Shown one piece after another: positions 49,070 through 57,363 of a DNA stretch of 64,000 nt. This DNA is from Streptomyces abyssalis (GTDB lineage: Bacteria > Actinomycetota > Actinomycetes > Streptomycetales > Streptomycetaceae). Numbering within the stretch: position 1 is the stretch's first letter; each line of letters opens with the position of its first letter. The notes beneath the pieces are model-generated. The model was given only the letters and a program-made list of their open reading frames with translations, was not told the DNA's origin and made no database searches. A program made the translations under genes and the position numbers. The DNA is taken from NCBI RefSeq assembly GCF_001751365.1, contig NZ_LJGT01000040.1, positions 477,696-541,695 on the forward strand, written 5' to 3'.

Positions 49070-50023
49070 TCAGGCGCCCCTGTTCCGTACGGGCACGTCG
49101 AGCCGCACTTCCGTGCCGCCCGCCGGTCCTGGCCCGATGGTCAGTCCGGCGCCGATCAGCAGGGCCCGCTCGCGCATGCCGCGGATTCCGGCGCCTTCGG
49201 GTGCGCCCCGGAGCCCGCGCCCGTCGTCGCGCACGCGCAGCTCGACTCCGCCCGGGCCGCGGCGGAGGGTGAGTTCGGCGTGCCCGGCCGCCGCGTGCCG
49301 GACGGTGTTGGTCAGGCCCTCCTGCGCGACGCGGTAGAGGACGAGTTCCGTCTCGTCGTCCAGCTCGGGCAGCTCCGCGTCCAGCCGCGCCTTCACGGCC
49401 GGGCCGCCGTGCGAGGGGATCTCCGTGGTCAGCGACTTCAGGGCGCTGGCCAGCCCCAGCTCCTCGAGCACTCCCGGGCGCAGTCTGCGGGCGATGCGCC
49501 GGATCTCGTCCAGGCTGCCGCGGGTCGCCTCCTGCACGTCGTGCAGCTCCTCGCGTACGGGCTCGGAGGCGTGGTCCGCGACGCGCTTCATCTCCAGCAG
49601 CACCGCGGTGAGAGTCTGGCCGACCTCGTCGTGCAACTCCTGCGCGATGCGGCGGCGTTCGGCCTCCTGCGCGGAGAGCGCGCGAGCGGCGCTCGTGGCC
49701 CGCTCGGCCTCCAGACGGTCGAGCATGGTGTTGAACGTCCTGATCAGGTCCGCGATCTCACCCTGCCCGCCGACCGCCGGACGTGGCCTCGGGCGCAGCA
49801 GGTCGATGGTGGTCATGGCACGGGTGAGGCGCTGCAGGGGCGTGAGGCTGAGCCGCAGCAGCGCGGCGTTGGCGATGAGCATCGAGACGAGGCCGACGCC
49901 GAGCACGGCCGCCTCGGTGAGCAGCACGGGAGTGGACACGGTGACCGGGCCGAGCAGCAGCAGGGCCGTCGCCACGGTGAGTACCGCGGCGTTCAGCAGA
50001 AAGATCCGCCAGAACAGGGACAA
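49070..50023 (-). CDS. NarL-type sensor histidine kinase
   Basis: This is a membrane kinase of 317 residues. Two hydrophobic helices (IFLLNAAVLTVATALLLLG and VLLTEAAVLGVGLVSMLIANAAL) span residues 5-65 with a very short external loop. A HAMP domain (LTPLQRLTRAMTTIDLL) follows. The HisKA_3 segment is RRRIAQELHDEVGQTLTAVL, and the ATPase domain includes QEGLTNTVRHAAAG and DDGRGL. TTG at 50023 is chosen because GGAGG (50034-50038) precedes it by 10 bases. The frame remains open to 50305, but that stretch is low complexity. With almost no periplasmic domain it may sense the membrane. Confidence 0.9.
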   Translation of the reverse strand: MSLFWRIFLLNAAVLTVATALLLLGPVTVSTPVLLTEAAVLGVGLVSMLIANAALLRLSLTPLQRLTRAMTTIDLLRPRPRPAVGGQGEIADLIRTFNTMLDRLEAERATSAARALSAQEAERRRIAQELHDEVGQTLTAVLLEMKRVADHASEPVREELHDVQEATRGSLDEIRRIARRLRPGVLEELGLASALKSLTTEIPSHGGPAVKARLDAELPELDDETELVLYRVAQEGLTNTVRHAAAGHAELTLRRGPGGVELRVRDDGRGLRGAPEGAGIRGMRERALLIGAGLTIGPGPAGGTEVRLDVPVRNRGA

Positions 50024-50447
50024 GGTGCAACCGCCTCCTCGCGCTACGACGCCCGCAGGGCCGCAGGCAGCACCTTCTTCACCCTTGGTGCCGTACGGCC
50101 GGGGATGACCGCCGCACTGCGGCGCACCGGGCCGGCTGGTCGCCGACCGGGTGTCCCGTCTTTCAGCTTGCTGCACCGAGCGGGACGCGTCCATCGGGTC
50201 CGGCACCCATTCCGGCCCGGCCGCACTGCCCGTCTCTGCAGGTCGGGCCCCTCGCGATCTGGGTGTCGGAACGGATGGTTCCAGCACCCCCGTCCGAAAG
50301 ATCATTCAAATCCGGAGTTCAAGTTCCGCAGCAGCAGCGCACCGGCCCGGTCGAAGCGGGCCCGCAGGGGCGCGGGGAGGGGGCCGGCATGTGCGGTGCG
50401 TGACGGCCCGCCGTGGCCGCGAAGCAATGTGAAGAGGGGAAGTGCAC
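50024..50447. other. Divergent intergenic region
   Basis: These 424 bases separate the leftward kinase from the rightward permease. I see no convincing gene. A moderately AT-rich patch at about 50290-50330 (AAGATCATTCAAATCC) and an imperfect inverted repeat around 50265-50300 (TCGGAACGG...CCGTCCGA) could hold promoter or regulator sites. Confidence 0.5.
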
Positions 50448-51746
50448 ATGACCGTTACCGCATGGCTCGCAGTGGGGGTCTTCGTCGTCTCCTACGTGCT
50501 GATCGCCACGGAACGGGTCCACCGGGTCACCGCGGCGCTCGGGGGCGCGGCCGTGATGCTTGTGATCGGGGCGACCGACCCCGAACACGCCTTCTTCTCC
50601 GAACATGCCGGGATCGACTGGAACGTCATATTCCTGCTGCTGGGGATGATGCTGATCGTCGCGGTGCTGAAGCGGACAGGGATCTTCGAGTACGTCGCCA
50701 TCTGGGCCGTGAAGCGGGCGAAGGGCAGACCTTACCGGCTGATGGTCCTCCTGATCATCGCCACCGCCTTCCTCTCCGCCTGGCTCGACAACGTCACCAC
50801 GGTCCTGCTGATGGCGCCCGTCACGATCGTGATCTGCCGGCGGCTGGGGGTGCCCGTCGTCCCCTACCTCCTGGCCGAGGTGTTCGCCTGCAACATCGGC
50901 GGTGCGGCCACCCTCATCGGCGACCCGCCCAACATCATCATCGGCTCCCGCGCGGGACTGTCCTTCAACGACTTCCTCGTGCACATGGCACCGGTCGCGG
51001 TGCTCCTCACGCTGGTCTTCGTCGTGATGAGCCGGTTCATGTTCCGCTCGGCCTTCCGCTACGACGCGGAGAAGGCGCAGCAGGTCATGGACATGGACGA
51101 GCGGGAGGCCATCAAGGACCCCCGGCTGCTCGTCGTCTGCGGTGTGGTCGTGGGCGTCGTGATGGTCTGCTTCGTCCTCCACACGGCCCTGCACCTGGAG
51201 CCCGCGGTGGTCGCCGTCGTCGGGGGGCTGGCGCTGCTGGCCGCGTCCAGGCTCAGAGCCGAGGACGTGGTGAAGGACGTGGAGTGGGAGACGCTCGCGT
51301 TCTTCACCGGGCTGTTCGTGATGGTCGGGGCGATGGTGCAGACGGGGATCATCGGCGACCTGGGCAAAGCGGCGGCGGAGGCCACCGAGGGGCAGCTGCT
51401 CGGCACGTCGATGGCGTTGATCTTCGGATCGATCGTCCCCTCCGCCGTGATCGACAACATCCCGTTCGTCGCCTCGGTCAGCCCCGTCGTCTCCGAGATG
51501 GTCCAGGCTTCGGGCGGTACGGGCGAGGCCGGGATGCTCTGGTGGTCCTTCGCCCTCGGCGCCGACCTCGCGGGCAACGCCACGATCATCGCCTCCTCGG
51601 CCAACGTCGTGGTCGTCGGCATCGCCGACCGCAGCGGCCACCACATCTCGTTCTGGACGTTCTCGAAGTACGGCCTGATCGTCACCGCCGTGACCGTCGT
51701 GCTGGCCGCTCTCTACGTGTGGCTGCGCTACTTCGCCCTCGCGTAG
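50448..51746 (+). CDS. SLC13/ArsB-NhaD family membrane transporter
   Basis: This integral membrane protein of 432 residues has about 11 helices and belongs to the ion transporter superfamily. The signature loop is NIGGAATLIGDPPNIIIGS in the first half. DNIPFVASVSPVV and GADLAGNATIIASSANVVV form the matching loop in the second half, as in ArsB, NhaD and dicarboxylate permeases. The substrate could be arsenite, sodium or a small anion; no ars genes adjoin it. ATG at 50448 has AGAGGGGA 7 bases upstream, and GTG at 50442 is in frame. Confidence 0.88.
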   Translation: MTVTAWLAVGVFVVSYVLIATERVHRVTAALGGAAVMLVIGATDPEHAFFSEHAGIDWNVIFLLLGMMLIVAVLKRTGIFEYVAIWAVKRAKGRPYRLMVLLIIATAFLSAWLDNVTTVLLMAPVTIVICRRLGVPVVPYLLAEVFACNIGGAATLIGDPPNIIIGSRAGLSFNDFLVHMAPVAVLLTLVFVVMSRFMFRSAFRYDAEKAQQVMDMDEREAIKDPRLLVVCGVVVGVVMVCFVLHTALHLEPAVVAVVGGLALLAASRLRAEDVVKDVEWETLAFFTGLFVMVGAMVQTGIIGDLGKAAAEATEGQLLGTSMALIFGSIVPSAVIDNIPFVASVSPVVSEMVQASGGTGEAGMLWWSFALGADLAGNATIIASSANVVVVGIADRSGHHISFWTFSKYGLIVTAVTVVLAALYVWLRYFALA

Positions 51747-51862
51747 CGGTGATCCCGAGGTGATGACCCGTCGGACGAGGAGGCGCCGGTGAAGTACCCG
51801 ATCCGCACCGCTCACCTGACGCGGCGGCAGCGCGGCGACGACGCCGGAGGGAGGCCGGAACA

Positions 51863-52120
51863 GTGGACCGCTTCGAAGATCTTCCCGAGCAGCGCGGGCA
51901 GGACGGTGCTCCCGGCGCCGGGGACCGTACGGCACACCCGCGCGGCGGGCGCTGGCGTGCGGCCGCCTGGCTGGTGCTGGTCGCGGCCGCCGTGGCGCTG
52001 GTGGGCGGCATCGTGGCCGGCGAGGGCCTGCTCATCGCCGTGGGTCTGGTGTGGGCAGGGATCTCCGGGCACCTGTTCACTCCGGAGTACCGGAATCCGC
52101 GGGGGCGCCGCCATGGGTGA
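51863..52120 (+). CDS. Small membrane protein, unknown function
   Basis: This is an 85-residue protein. The acidic, polar N-terminal half (residues 1-30) is followed by two close hydrophobic helices (AAAWLVLVAAAVALVGGIVAG and EGLLIAVGLVWAGISG), and then a basic tail ending RNPRGRRHG. GTG at 51863 has GGAGGGAGG (51846-51854) 8 bases upstream. It precedes the antiporter gene through a short overlapping frame and may be an accessory subunit. No family is recognised. Confidence 0.7.
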   Translation: MDRFEDLPEQRGQDGAPGAGDRTAHPRGGRWRAAAWLVLVAAAVALVGGIVAGEGLLIAVGLVWAGISGHLFTPEYRNPRGRRHG

Positions 52121-52238
52121 CGAGGATGCCCGAAGGCCCGTCACGGGCGGACTCGCGGCTGCGCGGAACACCGCCCGGACGACCGCACGGAGCACTGCGG
52201 GGATCACTGCGGGGATCACTGCGGGGACCGCCGGGTGA
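52113..52238 (+). CDS. Possible 41-residue linker ORF
   Basis: ATG at 52113 lies inside the end of the preceding gene (8-base overlap), and the TGA at 52236 overlaps the GTG of the antiporter gene as GTGA. The peptide begins MGDEDARRPVTGGLAAAR and ends in Thr-Ala-Gly repeats from a 12-base tandem array. The tight overlaps at both ends suggest it may be translated to couple the neighbours. There is no family support and it may be chance. Confidence 0.35.
   Translation: MGDEDARRPVTGGLAAARNTARTTARSTAGITAGITAGTAG
52193..52228 (+). repeat. 12-base tandem repeat upstream of the antiporter gene
   Basis: CACTGCGGGGAT occurs at 52193-52204 and 52205-52216, followed by CACTGCGGGGAC at 52217-52228. 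It ends 7 bases before the antiporter GTG, so it occupies the ribosome-binding region, and the antiporter has no separate strong ribosome site. Confidence 0.85.
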
Positions 52239-53764
52239 CGCTGCAGCAGCTCTACGTGGTTCTGCTGACCGGCGGAGTGGTCCTGCTGGCCGGCATCGCC
52301 GCCGCGCGTACGGCCAGCAGGCTCGGTCTGCCGAGCCTGCTGTTCTTCCTCGCCGTCGGCGTCGTCGTCGGCGAGGACGTCCTCGGGCTGGATTTCGACG
52401 ACGCACAGCTCGCGCAGGCCCTGGGCACCGCGGCGCTGGCCCTCATCCTCGTCGAAGGCGGCCTGACCACGGACTGGGCGGACGTCAAGCGCCTGCTGGC
52501 ACCCGCCGGGGTGCTGGCCAGCGCCGGTGTGGCGGTGTCGGTCGGCGTCACCGCCACCGGGGCCCACTTCCTGCTCGGACTGGAGTGGCATCTGGCGCTG
52601 CTGCTCGGCGCGATCATCTCCTCCACCGATGCCGCCGCCACCTTCGCCGTCCTGCGCACCCTGCCGCTGCCCCGGAAGGTCACCGGGCTGCTGGAGGCGG
52701 AATCGGGCTTCAACGACGCGCCGACCATCATCCTCGTCCTGGTCTTCAGCAACGCCGTCACGGGCATGCCCTCCCCGGCCGTCATCGTCGGCGACATCCT
52801 CTTCCAGCTGGGAGCGGGCGCAGCCGTCGGCCTGGCCGTCGGGCGGCTCGGGGCCTACGCGCTGCGGCACGTCGCGTTGCCGGCGACCGGGCTGTACCCG
52901 CTGACCGCCGTCGGGTTCGGCATCGTCGCCTTCGCCGCGGCCGGCGCGGCCGACGCGAGCGGCATCATCGCCGCGTACCTGTCGGGGCTCGTGCTCGGCA
53001 ACGCCAAGCTGCCGCACCGCGCCGCCACCCGCTCGTTCGCGGAGGGCGCGGGATGGCTGGCCCAGATCGGGCTGTTCGTCATGCTGGGCCTGCTGGTCAC
53101 CCCCAGCGAGCTGCCGTCGGTTCTCCTGACGGCCCTGGGCATCGGTCTGTTCCTGCTGCTCGTCGCGCGGCCGGTCTCCGTGTTCCTCTGCCTGGCGCCC
53201 TTCCGGATGCCCTTGCGGGAACAGGCGTTCATCTCCTGGGCGGGGCTTCGCGGCGCGGTGCCGATCGTGCTGGCCACCTTCCCTGTCGTCTCGGGCGTGG
53301 AGGGAGCACGGGACCTGCTGAACATCGTCTTCGTGCTCGTCGTCGTCTTCACCCTGGTCCAGGGGCCCACCCTTCCCGTCATGGCCCGCCTGCTGGGTGT
53401 GGCCCGGTCCGGTGCGCTGCGGGACGTCGAGGTGGAGTCGGCACCGCTCGACGTGCTCGACGCCGATCTGCTCACCGTGTCGGTGCCGCCGGGCTCCGGG
53501 CTCCAGGGCGTCGCCGTCTTCGAACTCCGGCTGCCTCCGCCCGCCGTGGTCACCCTCGTCGTACGCGACGGCTCCAGCCTGGTTCCGCGCGAGGACACCG
53601 TGCTCCGGGGCGGCGACGAACTGCTCCTGATCGTCAGCCCCGCCGTCCGGGACGCGGCCGAACGCCGGCTGCGTGCCATCGGCAGACGCGGCAAACTCGC
53701 CCGCTGGTACGGCGAACACGGCGATGCCGAGCCGGCCGTGGACGCGGTCGCGGGCCGCCGCTGA
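52235..53764 (+). CDS. Potassium/proton antiporter (NhaP2/CvrA type)
   Basis: This is a CPA1 cation/proton antiporter of 509 residues with about 12 transmembrane helices. The first part includes GLPSLLFFLAVGVVVGEDVLG. The core motif is SSTDAAATFAVLR followed by EAESGFNDAPTIILVLVF, with paired Asp residues for ion exchange. A soluble C-terminal TrkA-C-like domain (VSVPPGSGLQGVAVFELRLPPPAVVTLVVRDG) probably binds a nucleotide or ion regulator. GTG at 52235 overlaps the small upstream frame. It likely exports potassium or sodium under osmotic or pH stress. Confidence 0.92.
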   Translation: MTLQQLYVVLLTGGVVLLAGIAAARTASRLGLPSLLFFLAVGVVVGEDVLGLDFDDAQLAQALGTAALALILVEGGLTTDWADVKRLLAPAGVLASAGVAVSVGVTATGAHFLLGLEWHLALLLGAIISSTDAAATFAVLRTLPLPRKVTGLLEAESGFNDAPTIILVLVFSNAVTGMPSPAVIVGDILFQLGAGAAVGLAVGRLGAYALRHVALPATGLYPLTAVGFGIVAFAAAGAADASGIIAAYLSGLVLGNAKLPHRAATRSFAEGAGWLAQIGLFVMLGLLVTPSELPSVLLTALGIGLFLLLVARPVSVFLCLAPFRMPLREQAFISWAGLRGAVPIVLATFPVVSGVEGARDLLNIVFVLVVVFTLVQGPTLPVMARLLGVARSGALRDVEVESAPLDVLDADLLTVSVPPGSGLQGVAVFELRLPPPAVVTLVVRDGSSLVPREDTVLRGGDELLLIVSPAVRDAAERRLRAIGRRGKLARWYGEHGDAEPAVDAVAGRR

Positions 53765-54292
53765 CCGGCCCGGCAGCACGCGGCGGCGGTCGCCGCGGCC
53801 ATCCCCATGGCCCTGATGCGGCGCGGGTTTTGCCCTGGCAGTAAGCCCTCTTTACCGGTCGATTACTCTGGTGGCCGTGATTGCCCATCGCTGGTGCCGG
53901 TCCGTACGCCGGTTCTGAAGCCGACGTGACGGGGGCCAGAAGATGCATCCGACCCACCGCCGGTCCGTGAAGCCGCTCTCGACGGCGTCGGCTGCCCGCT
54001 GCTCCCGCACCGCGCGCCGCCGCACCCGGCGGTGCGGTTGCCGTCCCCGGCAGCGTGTACGGCAGCAGCGGCACAGACCGCTGTGGCCGCCTCCGTGCGC
54101 GGGGGAAGCACCACGCCCCCGCGTGCCGGCCGCAGCCGGCCCGCCGCCACCCCCGGTATGAGTCCCGTACGCGACGCCGCCCGCGCGCACTTGACGCAGC
54201 AGGCACCACCGGCGCCCTCGACGCCACCGCCGAGCTGTCGCGTACGAAGACGATCCGGACGCCGCCGCTGAACCGACCGGAGGACGACGCCC
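53765..54292. other. Intergenic region between two antiporter genes
   Basis: These 528 bases hold no gene I can support. The only open frames are Arg/Pro-rich and lack family features. An AT-richer patch at 53834-53870 (CCCTCTTTACCGGTCGATTACTC) may contain the promoter of the second antiporter gene. In relatives a KhtT/TrkA-C type regulatory subunit often precedes such an antiporter, but I cannot detect one here. Confidence 0.5.
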
Positions 54293-55624
54293 GTGCACAA
54301 CACCACCGCCATGCTCATCGAACTCGGGGCGATCATCCTGGCCCTGGGCCTGCTCGGAAGATTCGCCGGGCGCATCGGCTTCTCCCCGATCCCCCTCTAC
54401 CTGCTCGCCGGGCTCGCCTTCGGCCACGGCGGCCTTCTCCCGCTGCAGGCGAGCGAGGAATTCGTCGCCACGGGTGCGGAGATCGGCGTCATCCTGCTGC
54501 TGCTCCTGCTCGGTCTCGAATACAGCGCCTCCGAACTCGTCACCAACCTCAAGACCCAATACCCCTCCGGCGCCGTCGACTTCGTCCTCAACGCCCTGCC
54601 CGGCGCCGCTGCCGCGCTGCTGCTGGGCTGGGGCCCGGTCGCCGCCGTCGTGCTGGCGGGCGTCACCTGGATCTCCTCGTCGGGCGTCATCGCCAAGGTC
54701 CTCGGCGACCTCGGCCGTCTCGGGAACAGGGAGACGCCCGTCATCCTCGGCGTCCTCGTCATCGAGGACCTCGCCATGGCCGTCTACCTGCCGATCCTCA
54801 CCGCGATCCTCGCCGGTGTGGGGCTGGCAGGCGGTTCGCTGACTCTGCTGATCTCGCTGGGGACCGTCGGAGCCGTGCTCTATCTCGCGCTGCGCCACGG
54901 ACGTCTGATCAGCCGCGTCGTCTCCTCCGACAGCGCGGAGATGCTGCTGCTGGTCGTGCTCGGCCTCACGCTGCTCGTCGCGGGCATCGCGCAGGAGCTG
55001 CAGGTCTCGGCGGCCGTCGGCGCGTTCCTCGTCGGGATCGCGCTGTCGGACGAGGTGGCAGAGGGCGCGCACAATCTGCTGATGCCGTTGCGCGACCTCT
55101 TCGCGGCGGTCTTCTTCGTCTTCTTCGGCCTGTCCACCGAACCATCCGACATCCCGCCCGTACTGCTGCCCGCGCTGATCCTCGCCGTCGTCACCACGCT
55201 GACGAAGATCGCCACCGGCTGGTACGCCGCACGCCGCGCGGGCATCAGGTCGCCGGGGCGCTGGCGGGCGGGCGGCACGCTCGTGGCACGCGGCGAGTTC
55301 TCCATCGTCATCGCGGGCCTCGCCGCCGGGGCCGAACCGCGCATCGGTCCGCTGGCCACCGCGTACGTCCTCATCCTCGTCATCGTCGGACCGCTCACCG
55401 CCCGCTGGACCGAGCCGGTCGTCCGCCGGCTCACCGGCCGCCGCAAGTCCCTGGCGGCACCCGCGAAGACCGCGGCGTCGAAGGGTGCGGCGAAGGACGC
55501 CTCCGAGAGGCCGGACGGGTCCGAGAGTGCCGAGGGTGCCGACGCGGCGGAAGGCGGCGGTCCGGCCGGGGAGGCTCGGCGTCCCGGCGTCGAGGAGAGC
55601 GACTCCGCGAACGCATCGCGCTGA
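54293..55624 (+). CDS. KefB-type cation:proton antiporter (CPA2)
   Basis: This is a membrane antiporter of 443 residues with about 12 helices. Family features include GRIGFSPIPLYLLAGLAFG, LLLLLGLEYSASEL, TWISSSGVIAKVLGDLGRLGNRETPVILGVLVIEDLAMA with the ion-binding Asp in VIEDLA, and LVARGEFSIVIAGLA. There is no C-terminal TrkA-N domain. Instead a 60-residue disordered, charged tail rich in Ala, Glu, Lys and Ser ends the protein. GTG at 54293 has GGAGG 9 bases upstream. A regulatory subunit normally encoded nearby is not seen. Confidence 0.92.
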   Translation: MHNTTAMLIELGAIILALGLLGRFAGRIGFSPIPLYLLAGLAFGHGGLLPLQASEEFVATGAEIGVILLLLLLGLEYSASELVTNLKTQYPSGAVDFVLNALPGAAAALLLGWGPVAAVVLAGVTWISSSGVIAKVLGDLGRLGNRETPVILGVLVIEDLAMAVYLPILTAILAGVGLAGGSLTLLISLGTVGAVLYLALRHGRLISRVVSSDSAEMLLLVVLGLTLLVAGIAQELQVSAAVGAFLVGIALSDEVAEGAHNLLMPLRDLFAAVFFVFFGLSTEPSDIPPVLLPALILAVVTTLTKIATGWYAARRAGIRSPGRWRAGGTLVARGEFSIVIAGLAAGAEPRIGPLATAYVLILVIVGPLTARWTEPVVRRLTGRRKSLAAPAKTAASKGAAKDASERPDGSESAEGADAAEGGGPAGEARRPGVEESDSANASR

Positions 55625-55664
55625 GCCGGGCTCTGGCGCCGCCCGGCTTCCTCCGCCCTGCTCC

Positions 55665-55697
55665 GCTCCGCCCCCGCGCACGACGCGGGGGCGGAGC
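55665..55697 (+). terminator. Terminator after the KefB-type antiporter gene
   Basis: GCTCCGCCCCCGCG (55665-55678) pairs perfectly with CGCGGGGGCGGAGC (55684-55697) across CACGA. It lies 41 bases after the stop codon. No T-run follows. Confidence 0.8.
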
Positions 55698-55783
55698 TGT
55701 GTCCGGGGCCGGTGCGCGTACGGGAGAGCGCGCCCGGGCGGTGGGCACGCGTCCCCCGGCCGGTGGGCGCGGCTGCGCGGCTC

Positions 55784-55812
55784 TTGACCGGGTGCGTTCA
55801 GCTCCATAGCCT
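55784..55812 (+). promoter_or_regulatory. Candidate promoter of the glucarate dehydratase-like gene
   Basis: TTGACC (55784-55789) and TAGCCT (55807-55812), separated by 17 bases, resemble the housekeeping streptomycete consensus. They lie about 73 bases before the start codon. The short inverted sequence TACGTGG...CTACGTACG at 55820-55841 could be a regulator site in the leader. Confidence 0.5.
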
Positions 55813-55884
55813 CCATTTCCATACGTGGACGACATCTACGTACGGAGACAGACTGCAGCCGACGGACGCGACGGGAGCCGCCCC

Positions 55885-57177
55885 ATGACCGCCGACCTGA
55901 CCATCACCGACGTACGGCTGACCCCCGTCCTCATCTCCGACCCGCCACTCCTCAACACCCAGGGCGTGCACCAGCCGTACGCGACGCGGCTGATCGTCGA
56001 GGTCGTCACCGCCGGCGGCACCTGCGGCTTCGGCGAGACCTACGGCGACACCAAGTACCTGGAGATAGCCCGCCCGCTGGCCGCGGCGCTGCCGGGCCGT
56101 CAAGTCACGGACCTGAACGGGCTGTTCACCCTGGCCAGTGGCGTCGAAGTCGACTCCGGACGGGTCGAGAACTCCGTGGACGTGGGCGGGCTGCGCGGAG
56201 TGCAGACGGCCGGCAAGCTCCGCCTCTCCGTCGTCTCCGCGTTCGAAGTCGCATGCCTGGACGCCCTCGGCAAGGCGAGGGACCTGCCCGTACACGCCCT
56301 GCTGGGGCACAAGCTCCGCGACCGCGTCGAGTACAGCGGATACCTCTTCTACCGCTGGGAGCAGCACCCCGGCGGCCAGGGTGAGCCCGACGACTGGGGC
56401 GCGGCCACCGATCCCGCCGGAGTCGTGGCGCAGGCCCGCCGCTTCGCGGAGGACTACGGCTTCAGCTCCTTCAAGCTCAAGGGAGGCGTGTACGAACCGG
56501 ACGAGGAGATCGCCGCCGTCCGCGCGCTCGCCGCGGCCTTCCCCGGTTCGCCCCTGCGCCTGGACCCCAACGGCGCCTGGTCCGTGCCGACTTCGCTGCG
56601 GGTCGCGGCGGAGCTGCGCGACGTGCTGCAGTACCTGGAGGACCCCACGAGCGGCACACCCGGCATGGCCGAGGTCGCGGGGCAAGCGGGAGTGCCGCTG
56701 GCGACCAACATGTGTGTGACGACCTTCCCCGAGATCCCCGAGGCGTTCGCGACCGGCGCGGTGCAGGTCGTCCTCAGCGACCACCACTACTGGGGCGGTC
56801 TGCACCGCACGCGTGAACTGGCCGCCGTCTGCCGTACGTTCGGTGTCGGCCTGTCCATGCACTCCAACACCCACCTGGGGATCTCGCTGGCCGCGATGAC
56901 CCACGTCGCGGCGACGGTCCCCAATCTCGACTACGCCTGCGACAGCCACTACCCGTGGCAGGCGGAGGACGTCCTGACCCGGCGGCTCACCTTCCGTGAC
57001 GGCTGCGTCGACGTCCCCGACGCACCCGGCCTCGGCGTCGAGGTGGACCGCGAGCGGCTCGCCGCGCTCCACCAGCGCTGGCTGGACGACGACGGCACCA
57101 TGCGCGACCGGGACGACGCCGCGGCCATGCGCAAGGCCGACCCCGGTTGGGTCACCCCGGGCGTTCCGCGCTGGTGA
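55885..57177 (+). CDS. Enolase superfamily dehydratase, glucarate dehydratase-like
   Basis: This enzyme belongs to the mandelate racemase/enolase superfamily and probably dehydrates an aldaric or sugar acid such as D-glucarate. It has 430 residues. The catalytic KxK motif is in FSSFKLKGGV, and the metal ligands appear in LRLDPNGAW, YLEDPTSG and VLSDHHYWGG. The GlucD-type segment GLSMHSNTHLGISLAAMTHVAA carries the catalytic His region. ATG at 55885 has GGGAG 7 bases upstream. The next gene is a PfkB kinase, so the two may belong to a sugar-acid route. Substrate identity is not certain. Confidence 0.9.
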   Translation: MTADLTITDVRLTPVLISDPPLLNTQGVHQPYATRLIVEVVTAGGTCGFGETYGDTKYLEIARPLAAALPGRQVTDLNGLFTLASGVEVDSGRVENSVDVGGLRGVQTAGKLRLSVVSAFEVACLDALGKARDLPVHALLGHKLRDRVEYSGYLFYRWEQHPGGQGEPDDWGAATDPAGVVAQARRFAEDYGFSSFKLKGGVYEPDEEIAAVRALAAAFPGSPLRLDPNGAWSVPTSLRVAAELRDVLQYLEDPTSGTPGMAEVAGQAGVPLATNMCVTTFPEIPEAFATGAVQVVLSDHHYWGGLHRTRELAAVCRTFGVGLSMHSNTHLGISLAAMTHVAATVPNLDYACDSHYPWQAEDVLTRRLTFRDGCVDVPDAPGLGVEVDRERLAALHQRWLDDDGTMRDRDDAAAMRKADPGWVTPGVPRW

Positions 57178-57210
57178 CGGGCGGCCGGGGCCTCACCCCG
57201 GCATGACCCC

Positions 57211-57245
57211 CCTGGCCTGGCCTGGCCCGGCCCGGCCCGGCCTGG
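57211..57245. repeat. Pentanucleotide tandem repeat (CCTGG/CCCGG)7
   Basis: Seven consecutive 5-base units occupy 57211-57245: three CCTGG, three CCCGG and one CCTGG. It lies between the dehydratase stop and the kinase start, about 120 bases before the kinase. Confidence 0.9.
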
Positions 57246-57363
57246 CACGGGCACCGGGCCAGGGACGGACCGGGCTCCCGGGGTGTCCGGGCTGGCCCGA
57301 TGTCCGAGCCGCGCGGTACACCGGAGACACCACTCGAAGCTGCAGAGGTGCCGGAGGAGTCAG

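Noticed and set aside
53943..54271. Small frames between the two antiporter genes
   Set aside because: They are Arg/Pro-rich, lack a ribosome site and show no similarity to the expected antiporter regulatory subunit.
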